A stretch of 8,465 nt of DNA from Patescibacteria group bacterium (GTDB lineage: Bacteria; Patescibacteriota; UBA1384; JAGGWG01): NCBI GenBank assembly GCA_028698375.1, contig JAQVDI010000024.1:1-8465 (forward strand). The letters run 5' to 3'. The notes below the pieces were generated by a model. It saw nothing but the letters and a program-made list of their open reading frames with translations, was not told where the DNA came from and made no database searches. The translations under genes were made by a program, and so were the position numbers. Of the stretch, positions 1-5,754 are shown piece after piece; position 1 is the stretch's first letter; each line of letters opens with the position of its first letter.

Positions 1-10
1 CACAAAACCT

Positions 11-53
11 TAGGGACAGGAGGGCTTCTTTCGAGCCAGCCCTCCTATCCCTA
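11..53 (-). terminator. GC-rich stem-loop, possible leftward terminator
   Basis: Bases 11-26 and 38-53 form a 16-bp inverted repeat with one mismatch (C17/A47) around an 11-base loop. In RNA made from the minus strand that mismatch becomes a G-U pair, so the stem is unbroken, and it is followed by AGGTTTTGTG. On the plus strand the stem has a C-A mismatch and is followed by AAAACCC with no T-run. The shape therefore fits a leftward terminator better. No leftward gene ends nearby except secA, whose transcript would have to cross the whole 289-aa gene. It could instead end a transcript from a gene left of the window, or be a dispersed palindromic repeat. The hairpin is certain; the role is a guess. 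Confidence 0.4.
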
Positions 54-223
54 AAACCCAACCACCTGAACGACTTTTCAAGAATAAAAAAATAGCGTCT
101 CGATGATTTTTATTATTTCTAAAACTTCAAACTTTCGAATTCAGTTTGATAGTATTAACCTATTATTCAATAAAACTATTTTTTATCCTGAAAAGAGAAG
201 CGGGAAATAGCTACATAAAAAAG

Positions 224-232
224 TTATCCACA
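224..232 (+). other. Perfect DnaA-box 9-mer
   Basis: TTATCCACA matches the consensus high-affinity DnaA box exactly and lies one base before a TTGACA -35 element. A weaker look-alike (TTATCCTGA, two mismatches) is at 183-191. With a single perfect box and no replication genes in view, this is not a supported origin. It could allow DnaA to influence the adjacent promoter, or be chance in A+T-rich DNA. Confidence 0.3.
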
Positions 233-233
233 A

Positions 234-262
234 TTGACACGCAGAGAGAGAGAGAGTTAAAT
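234..262 (+). promoter_or_regulatory. Candidate sigma-70-type promoter for the 289-aa gene
   Basis: TTGACA at 234-239 matches the -35 consensus in all six bases. Exactly 17 bases downstream, TTAAAT at 257-262 matches the -10 consensus TATAAT at four of six positions. Transcription would start near 269 and leave a leader of about 17 bases before the ATG at 286. The spacer is unusual because 14 of its 17 bases are an AG dinucleotide repeat. The -35 element is strong and the -10 is weak. Confidence 0.45.
243..256 (+). repeat. (AG)7 dinucleotide microsatellite in promoter spacer
   Basis: Seven uninterrupted AG units lie between the candidate -35 and -10 elements. Pure dinucleotide tracts can gain or lose units by slipped-strand mispairing. 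Here each step would change the promoter spacing by 2 bp, from 17 to 15 or 19. The repeat is directly visible; any switching role is inference. Confidence 0.9.
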
Positions 263-285
263 GAAGTAGTAAATTAATTTTTATT

Positions 286-1155
286 ATGGAACAAGAATCA
301 CAAGGAATGGAACCAACAGAGCCAAAAAGAACTCGAGAATCTGAAATAAAAGCCAATATAGAATTTTGGAAAGATCTTGGGGTAGAAGTGGATCCAGAAG
401 ATGTTAAAGAAAAAATTGAAGAATTAACAGAAGTTGAGGGTAAGGATTGGTATATTTATGTTCCACATAAAATGGATCTTCCGAATTTACTTATAAAAAT
501 GACCGATATGTTTCCTTCTTATTCCCCTAAAGATTATGAAGGTCTTATTACTTACTCCACTGATGTCTATGGAAAACCTAAACCAATTTATGTTTTTCCA
601 AGTCTTTTTTCTCCTCGAAACGCTTCTAAAAATTCTTACGCGATTGCAGCAACTTATCAGCAAGAACCTGATGAGAATAGTATAGGTGCAAAAGATCCTT
701 TTGAATGGGAAAAAAGCGAAGAAGATTATATGACATTATTAGAAAGAACAATAGCTGAAATGAGATGGTTTCAAGAAAATAAAACTCATTTAGATAATAA
801 GTTCAGAACCATTTGTCCTGGAGTACATAAGGTTATATCTTCTGGGGGTTATTATTCTAGGGGAGGACCACTAGATTTACATACACCTCAAAGTATAATT
901 TTTGATCCAGAATATGCCAAAGATATAGTAGGCATGTATTATGATAGTAGCCAGCCTAAGGTTATGCCTCGATCTGCCACATATCATAATGGACAGGTTA
1001 CAGAACATTATGCTTCTAATGATCGCTTAACATATCCCAGTGGTGTTAGATATTTTCATTATGAAAAGAAATTTGATGCAAATAAAATTGATAAAAATAA
1101 ATCAAAAATGGGAGTTCGTAGGGTAATTACTAAGAATTCAAAAGTGTCGGAATAA
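286..1155 (+). CDS. Hypothetical protein, 289 aa, no recognised family
   Basis: I do not recognise this protein. It has no signal peptide and no membrane segment, so it is probably cytoplasmic. The first 55 residues are charged and look helical (EIKANIEFWKDLGVEVD, then DVKEKIEELTEVEG). The middle is rich in Tyr, Pro and Ser (roughly residues 75-135), followed by a probable helix near 140-165 (SEEDYMTLLERTIAEMRWF). Residues 185-200 are Gly-rich (SSGGYYSRGGP) and the tail is basic. No catalytic or metal-binding motif stands out. Codon use differs from the downstream genes: 8 of 17 Ile codons are ATA and 7 of 12 Arg codons are AGA or AGG, whereas ftsX uses ATA for only 4 of 39 Ile. That suggests an accessory or recently acquired gene. 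The ATG fits the upstream promoter, but no Shine-Dalgarno sequence precedes it. It converges with secA, with one base between stop codons. That it is a real gene is likely, given its length and normal composition; its function is unknown. Confidence 0.75.
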   Translation: MEQESQGMEPTEPKRTRESEIKANIEFWKDLGVEVDPEDVKEKIEELTEVEGKDWYIYVPHKMDLPNLLIKMTDMFPSYSPKDYEGLITYSTDVYGKPKPIYVFPSLFSPRNASKNSYAIAATYQQEPDENSIGAKDPFEWEKSEEDYMTLLERTIAEMRWFQENKTHLDNKFRTICPGVHKVISSGGYYSRGGPLDLHTPQSIIFDPEYAKDIVGMYYDSSQPKVMPRSATYHNGQVTEHYASNDRLTYPSGVRYFHYEKKFDANKIDKNKSKMGVRRVITKNSKVSE

Positions 1156-1156
1156 T

Positions 1157-3898
1157 TTAGCTTTTATTTTTAACTTTCATACCGGTGCGTTTTTGCCATT
1201 CTTCAGGATTTTCGCAGTAAAGATTAAAAAGAGTTAGCTCATTGCCATTGGGTGCTTGACCCAGATGACATTTTTTGTATTTTTTGCCGCTACCGCAGGG
1301 GCATGGATCATTACGGCCAATGCGCGCATCAAAATTAGAGGTTGTTTGAGTTATTCTTTGATTATCACTACTTTTATTTTCTTCTGCTAAATCGTCAAAA
1401 GAGCCGGCAGCGGCAGTTTCATTTGGCGCACTTAAAATCATATTTTGTTCTTGTCGCGTCATCTGGGAGTCAACTGGCATAATTTTTAGAACCACTTTGG
1501 CAACTTGATCATTAAAAGCCTCGTTTAATTCTTGGAATAAGCGATAGCCCTCTTTTTTGTATTCGGTAAGGGGGTCTTTTTGACCATAACCGCGTAAAGA
1601 AACACTTTGACGCAATTGGTCCATAGTAGTTAAATGATCAATCCAAAGTGAATCAATGGCTGATAAATAAACCTGTTTAATGACTTGATGAAAATTTTCC
1701 CCAAATTGTTTTTTCTTGTCAGCTAAAACTTTATCGCTTAGCTGTTTTAAAAATTCAAAAAGATCTTCTTCGGTTTTGAAAGCACGTTTTTTAACTTCTT
1801 GATTCAAATCATTGAAAGGAAAAATAGCAGCTAATTCCACGTTAGCTTGTTTTTTATCGCTAAAATAAAGAGTAGCACAATACAAGAGAGCGTCAGTTAA
1901 CACTTCATTAATTTTTGTTTCTAAATTTTTATTTTTGGAATAAAGAATTTCGCGGCGGCTACGATAAATTTTTTCTCTTTGTTTATTTAAAACATTATCA
2001 AATTCCAGTAAATGTTTGCGAATATCAAAATTATAAGATTCAACTTTTTTTTGAGCGCTTTCTAAACCGCGTGAAACCATAGAGCTTTGAATGGGTTGAT
2101 CCTCAGGAACGCGCAAAATATTCATCATATTTTTAATGCGATCGCCGCCAAAAATACGCATTAAATCATCTTCTAAAGAAACGAAGAAAATAGATTCGCC
2201 TGGATCTCCTTGGCGGCCACTTCGTCCACGTAACTGGTTATCAATACGACGAGATTCGTGGCGTTCAGTACCAATAACGCATAAACCACCTAAATCTGTG
2301 GCGCCTGTTTCTAAAATAATATCAACTCCACGACCAGCCATATTGGTAGCAATAGTAACGCTGTTTAAACGACCAGCTTTAGCAATAATTTTGGCTTCTT
2401 TTTCATGGTGTTTAGCATTTAAAACCTCGTGTTTAATACCTTCTAATTTTAACATCTTGGAAAGTTTTTCTGATTTTTCAATGGATAAAGTGCCGACTAA
2501 AATAGGTTGACCAGCTTGATTGCGTTTTTTGATTTCGCGGACTACGGCTTCAAATTTGCCTTGTTCTGTTTTATAAATTAAATCAGCATGATCTTGGCGG
2601 ACCATAGGACGATGAGTGGGGATGGTAACAACATCAAGATTATAGATTTTGCGAAATTCTTCGCTTTCGGTGGAAGCAGTACCAGTCATACCAGCTAATT
2701 TTTTATAAAGACGAAAATAGTTCTGTAGGGAAATAGTAGCCAGGGTTAAACTTTCTTGTTTAATTTTAACACCTTCTTTAGCTTCAATCGCTTGATGTAA
2801 ACCTTCGCTATAACGTCGATCAGGCATCAATCTGCCGGTAAATTCATCGACGATAATAACATTACCCTCTTTAACAATATAAGATTTATTTTTTTGATAA
2901 AGCGCTTTGGCTTGTAGGGCTTCATAAAGATAATGAGTTACGGCTGCGCCACCATATTTTTGGGTTTGAATGGGATCATAAATATTGCTAACACCTAACA
3001 TTTTTTCTACTTTTTCTGTACCAATATCAGTTAAAGAAACAGCATGTTCTTTTTCGTCAATATTATAATCTTCTTCGGGGTTAAGACGATTAACAATGCG
3101 GGCAAAAGTTTGATACAAATCTTCAGCTTCAGCCGCGGGAGCGGAAATAATAAGAGGAGTTCTCGCTTCGTCAATTAAAACCGAATCAACTTCATCAATC
3201 ACGGCAAAATAAAGTGGTCTTTGCACTAAATCATTTTCAGCTCGCGACATATTATCACGTAAATAATCAAAACCGAATTCTGAATTGGTGCCATAAGTGA
3301 TGTCGCAAGCATATGCTTCTTTACGACTGGCTGGGCGTAAATGTTCTGCTTCAACTACAGCCATACCTGCTTCTTCTTGTTCTTCAGGACCAAAATTAGG
3401 ATCATAAATTAAACCTTCGCCGCCTTGTCCAATTGCGCCTACGGTTAAGCCTAAAAAATGATAGATTTGTCCCATCCAAGAAGCGTGTAATTTAACTAGA
3501 TAATCATTAACAGTGATTAAGTGTACGCCTTTGCCGGTAAGGGCGTTTAAAACAATTGGGGGAGTAGCGGCTAAAGTTTTACCTTCACCAGTTTTCATTT
3601 CGGCAATACCTTTTTCGTGTAAAACAATGCCGCCCATTAGTTGTTCGTCAAAATGTCTTTGATTTAAAGTCCGTGAAGCCCCTTCACGGGTTAAAGCAAA
3701 AACCCAGGGCAAAGCTTGATCCAGGGTGGTTTTTTTATCTTTTAAATCTTGTTTTATTTGTTGAATTTCTTTTTTAAAATCGGGGTCTTTAAGTTTTTGT
3801 GCTTTTTTTTCAAGCACGTTAACTTGAGAAACTTTATTTTTTAAGTTATTTAAAGTCTTTTGATTGGTCCAATTTTGATAAAAATCGAATAAAGCCAT
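1157..3898 (-). CDS. secA: Preprotein translocase ATPase SecA
   Basis: SecA is the ATPase motor that pushes unfolded preproteins through the SecYEG channel. The 913-aa length is near the family norm and the domains are in order. Walker A is MKTGEGKT (101-108), the DEVD Walker B box is at 235-238, DEFTGR is at 351-356, and the AGMTGTA motif is at 402-408. The second nucleotide-binding domain has ATNMAGRGVDI (517-527) and the arginine-finger motif RGRSGRQGDPG (558-568). Helical wing and scaffold regions follow. A SEC-C zinc site, CPCGSGKKYKKCH, has ligands Cys866, Cys868, Cys877 and His878. Three features are odd. Between GLTVG (150-154) and EAYA (194-197) there are about 27 more residues than in Bacillus SecA. 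The usual NDYLAxRDA reads NDYLVKLHA. About 35 residues follow the zinc site, where most SecAs end. The ATG at 3898 starts MALFDFYQNW, a sensible SecA N-terminus, without a Shine-Dalgarno sequence. It is divergent from ftsE. Identification is secure. Confidence 0.98.
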   Translation of the reverse strand: MALFDFYQNWTNQKTLNNLKNKVSQVNVLEKKAQKLKDPDFKKEIQQIKQDLKDKKTTLDQALPWVFALTREGASRTLNQRHFDEQLMGGIVLHEKGIAEMKTGEGKTLAATPPIVLNALTGKGVHLITVNDYLVKLHASWMGQIYHFLGLTVGAIGQGGEGLIYDPNFGPEEQEEAGMAVVEAEHLRPASRKEAYACDITYGTNSEFGFDYLRDNMSRAENDLVQRPLYFAVIDEVDSVLIDEARTPLIISAPAAEAEDLYQTFARIVNRLNPEEDYNIDEKEHAVSLTDIGTEKVEKMLGVSNIYDPIQTQKYGGAAVTHYLYEALQAKALYQKNKSYIVKEGNVIIVDEFTGRLMPDRRYSEGLHQAIEAKEGVKIKQESLTLATISLQNYFRLYKKLAGMTGTASTESEEFRKIYNLDVVTIPTHRPMVRQDHADLIYKTEQGKFEAVVREIKKRNQAGQPILVGTLSIEKSEKLSKMLKLEGIKHEVLNAKHHEKEAKIIAKAGRLNSVTIATNMAGRGVDIILETGATDLGGLCVIGTERHESRRIDNQLRGRSGRQGDPGESIFFVSLEDDLMRIFGGDRIKNMMNILRVPEDQPIQSSMVSRGLESAQKKVESYNFDIRKHLLEFDNVLNKQREKIYRSRREILYSKNKNLETKINEVLTDALLYCATLYFSDKKQANVELAAIFPFNDLNQEVKKRAFKTEEDLFEFLKQLSDKVLADKKKQFGENFHQVIKQVYLSAIDSLWIDHLTTMDQLRQSVSLRGYGQKDPLTEYKKEGYRLFQELNEAFNDQVAKVVLKIMPVDSQMTRQEQNMILSAPNETAAAGSFDDLAEENKSSDNQRITQTTSNFDARIGRNDPCPCGSGKKYKKCHLGQAPNGNELTLFNLYCENPEEWQKRTGMKVKNKS

Positions 3899-3902
3899 AG
3901 CA

Positions 3903-3945
3903 CCAAGTTAGCACAGACAAGAGGCAAAATAAAGAGCTAACCTGG
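3903..3945 (-). promoter_or_regulatory. Inverted repeat in the secA leader, possible mRNA hairpin
   Basis: Bases 3903-3912 and 3936-3945 are inverted repeats. In the secA-sense RNA they pair as CCAGGUUAGC with GCUAACUUGG, ten pairs including one G-U, around a 23-nt loop rich in U and C. The 3' arm ends four bases before the secA AUG, so folding would cover the ribosome entry region. The pairing is seen. Regulation of secA translation, or alternatively a DNA operator, is inference. A poor -10-like TATTTT lies within the loop (3926-3931); if transcription started there, the full hairpin would not be made. Confidence 0.35.
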
Positions 3946-3997
3946 GAATGATGAATGACGAATTGCGAATGATGAATAAATTATTGAATGATTGAAT
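3946..3997 (+). repeat. Degenerate GAATGATGAAT tandem repeats
   Basis: GAATGATGAATGA at 3946-3958 recurs as GAATGATGAATAA at 3967-3979, with a decayed third copy near 3985-3997 (TGAATGATTGAAT). The block lies between divergent secA and ftsE and has no coding capacity. Such direct repeats are common in intergenic DNA of Parcubacteria-like genomes. No function is evident. Confidence 0.6.
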
Positions 3998-4015
3998 GCC
4001 TGTTTACGGCAGGTA
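3997..4015. repeat. Short hairpin between two repeat blocks
   Basis: TGCCTG (3997-4002) can pair with CAGGTA (4010-4015), including one G-T pair, around a seven-base loop TTTACGG. It lies exactly between the GAATGAT-type repeats and the AATTCAAAA-type repeats and may be part of a composite intergenic repeat. It has no T-tract, so it is not an obvious terminator. Confidence 0.3.
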
Positions 4016-4020
4016 GGTTT

Positions 4021-4084
4021 GAAATTCAAAATTCAGAAATTAAGATTTTATTCAAAATTTAAAATTCATAATTCAAAAATTCAT
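4021..4084. repeat. A+T-rich AATTCAAAA-type degenerate repeat
   Basis: Variants of AATTCAAAA or ATTCAAAATT occur several times in this 64-base stretch (near 4023, 4050 and 4070), interleaved with AATTCAT. It runs up to the ftsE promoter. It holds no reading frame. It could act as an upstream A+T-rich element for that promoter or simply be expanded low-complexity DNA. Confidence 0.55.
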
Positions 4085-4086
4085 TT

Positions 4087-4114
4087 TTGCATTGCGTAGA
4101 ATTTGTAGTATAAT
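4087..4114 (+). promoter_or_regulatory. Promoter of the ftsEX operon
   Basis: TATAAT at 4109-4114 is a perfect -10 box. TTGCAT at 4087-4092, sixteen bases upstream, is a weak -35 sharing TTG with the consensus. The DNA just upstream is A+T-rich. Transcription would begin around 4120-4122, at or one to two bases before the GTG start chosen for ftsE. This promoter rules against the more upstream in-frame TTG (4092) and ATG (4113), which lie inside the promoter elements. Confidence 0.6.
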
Positions 4115-4121
4115 GTGTTTC

Positions 4122-4823
4122 GTGGAAAAGAAAATTTTAAAGCCAATTGTTAAAGTTAAAAATTTGGCTAAAATATATCCTCCGAATGTTAACGCGCTTT
4201 TGAATGTTAATTTTGATTTATATGATGGAGAATTTGTTTGTTTAATTGGGCCTTCGGGTAGTGGTAAGTCAACTTTAATTAAGCTTTTAATTTGTGAAGA
4301 GCGGCCAACTCGCGGCCATATTTATGTGGCTGGTCGTGATATTACCACTTTAAGAAATAAAGAAGTTCCGTATTATCGTCGTCGGGTTGGGGTGGTTTTC
4401 CAGGATTTTAAACTTTTACCTAAATTAACAGTTTATGAGAATGTGGCTTTTGCTTTAGAAGTAGCTGATGCGACACCGGCAGAAATTAAAAAAAGAGTGC
4501 CATTCATTTTGGAATTAGTGGGCTTAAAAGATCGGATGAAGCACTTTCCTAATACTTTGAGCGGTGGTGAACGTCAAAGAACAGCGATTGCGCGAGCGAT
4601 TGTTAATGGCCCCAAACTTTTAATTGCTGATGAGCCGACTGGCAATTTAGATCCTAAAACCAGTTGGGAAATTATCAAATTATTATTAGAAATTAATCAG
4701 CGGGGGACTATGATTCTTTTAGCCACTCACGCCAAAGAAATTGTTGATAAATTAAATCGACGCGTTATTGTCTTGGAATCAGGTCAGGTAGCAAGTAGCC
4801 AACAAAAAACTTATAATTTATGA
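4122..4823 (+). CDS. ftsE: Cell division ATP-binding protein FtsE
   Basis: FtsE is the cytoplasmic ATPase of the FtsEX complex. ATP binding and hydrolysis are passed through FtsX to activate cell-wall hydrolysis at division. Counting from the GTG at 4122 (233 aa), the ABC signature parts are all present: Walker A GPSGSGKST (43-51, Lys49), Q-loop FQD (Gln94), LSGGERQR (146-153), Walker B LLIADEP (166-172), D-loop NLD (175-177) and the switch His203. The N-terminal KVKNLAKIYPPNVNALLNV and the LSGGERQRTAIARAI core are typical of FtsE rather than other ABC ATPases, and ftsX follows directly. The start is not certain. In-frame TTG (4092) and ATG (4113) would add 10 or 3 residues but overlap the promoter, so GTG at 4122, read from an essentially leaderless mRNA, fits best. 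The stop codon forms an ATGA overlap with a 10-codon mini-ORF that leads to ftsX. Family assignment is secure; the start is moderately so. Confidence 0.95.
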   Translation: MEKKILKPIVKVKNLAKIYPPNVNALLNVNFDLYDGEFVCLIGPSGSGKSTLIKLLICEERPTRGHIYVAGRDITTLRNKEVPYYRRRVGVVFQDFKLLPKLTVYENVAFALEVADATPAEIKKRVPFILELVGLKDRMKHFPNTLSGGERQRTAIARAIVNGPKLLIADEPTGNLDPKTSWEIIKLLLEINQRGTMILLATHAKEIVDKLNRRVIVLESGQVASSQQKTYNL

Positions 4824-4852
4824 CAATAAAGTTATATTTATACAATTTATGA
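4820..4852 (+). other. Ten-codon mini-ORF bridging ftsE and ftsX
   Basis: An ATG overlapping the ftsE stop (ATGA at 4820-4823) opens a ten-codon frame, MTIKLYLYNL, whose TGA overlaps the ftsX ATG (ATGA at 4849-4852). Ribosomes ending ftsE could restart here and then again at ftsX. The two junctions share the imperfect repeat TANAATTTATGA, 29 bases apart, which suggests a duplicated gene junction. It may not be translated, and in A+T-rich DNA it could be coincidental. Confidence 0.3.
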
Positions 4853-5754
4853 TTACTTTATATCGTATTATTAAGTTTGGTTTAGTTAATTTCTGGCGTA
4901 ATTGGGTTTTATCCAGCGCTTCTATTATTGTGCTGGCTATTTCTATCTTGATAATTTCTGCTTTTGTTTCATTTAATTTTGTTTTGCAAAAAGCAGTTGA
5001 GGGTATTAATCAAAAAGTGGATCTGATTGCTTATTTTAATGATAGCGCTGATGAGGCAAAAATTAGTCAATTACAAGATGTTTTAAGTAGCTGGCCAGAG
5101 GTAAAACAGGCTTTGTATGTTTCCAAAAATGAAGCTTTGAAAAAATGGTTGGCTAATGCTGAAGATGAACGTTTGAAAACTATTATTAATGAAAAAGATA
5201 ATCCCTTACCGCGCAGTTTGGAAGTTAAGCTAAATTCAGCTGATCAAGCACAAAAAGTGATTGATTTTTTTGAACAAAAAGAAAATAAAAGTTTAATTTC
5301 TAAAGTCCGCTATAACCGGATTGTGGTGGAGAAAATTGTGTCTTATTCACGGGCTGTTACAAAAGTAGGGATTATTTTGAGCGGTATTTTTGTTTTGGTG
5401 GCCATTTATGTAGTTCTAAATACACTTCGTTTAGCAATTTATAGCCGTAAAGAAGAAATAGATATTATGAAATTAGTGGGCGCATCTCCGGGTTATATTG
5501 TTTTTCCTTTTGTTGTTGAAGGTATTTTATTTGGTTTTTTAGGTGCAATTATCGCCTTTATTTTATCATTGCTCACTCTACAATTTGGAATCAGCGCGCT
5601 TTTGCCGCCTGAAGTTATGACTGAACTTTCTAGTTTTTTACAACTTTCAAGAATTAATTTAGGTATACTCTTTTTATTTCAATTATTTTTGGGTATAATC
5701 ATTGGTGTGATTTGTAGCTTAATTGGTATTAACCGTTATCTACGTAAATTATGA
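4849..5754 (+). CDS. ftsX: Cell division membrane protein FtsX
   Basis: FtsX is the integral membrane partner of FtsE. Its outer loop binds and activates a murein hydrolase or hydrolase activator. The 301-aa protein has the standard layout: a short cytoplasmic N-terminus (MITLYRIIKFGLVNFWRNW), membrane helix 1 (about 21-43), an extracellular domain of about 125 residues (44-170), then helices at about 172-193, 216-245 and 270-294. The conserved cytoplasmic stretch after helix 2, NTLRLAIYSRKEEIDIMKLVGAS (starting at Asn191), carries the hallmark RKEEI and MKLVGA elements of the family. The ATG lies 25 bases after the ftsE stop and is linked to it by a mini-ORF. Its own stop overlaps the ATG of the next gene (ATGA at 5751-5754), which suggests translational coupling and a stoichiometric link with that secreted coiled-coil protein, its probable binding partner. 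No Shine-Dalgarno sequence is seen. Identification is secure. Confidence 0.96.
   Translation: MITLYRIIKFGLVNFWRNWVLSSASIIVLAISILIISAFVSFNFVLQKAVEGINQKVDLIAYFNDSADEAKISQLQDVLSSWPEVKQALYVSKNEALKKWLANAEDERLKTIINEKDNPLPRSLEVKLNSADQAQKVIDFFEQKENKSLISKVRYNRIVVEKIVSYSRAVTKVGIILSGIFVLVAIYVVLNTLRLAIYSRKEEIDIMKLVGASPGYIVFPFVVEGILFGFLGAIIAFILSLLTLQFGISALLPPEVMTELSSFLQLSRINLGILFLFQLFLGIIIGVICSLIGINRYLRKL

Noticed and set aside
60..240. Possible replication origin (A+T-rich stretch plus a DnaA box)
   Set aside because: There is only one perfect box and one poor look-alike, with no dnaA, dnaN or other replication gene in view.
2136..2510. Open frame on the plus strand inside secA
   Set aside because: It is antisense to conserved SecA motifs, has a Ser/Pro/Lys-rich unstructured composition and matches no family; it is a shadow of secA.
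3921..3960. secA promoter on the minus strand (TATTTT as -10)
   Set aside because: No acceptable -35 lies 15-19 bases upstream of it, so I could not support a promoter call.
3946..4084. CRISPR array
   Set aside because: The repeats are short, degenerate and lack regular unique spacers, and no cas gene is present.
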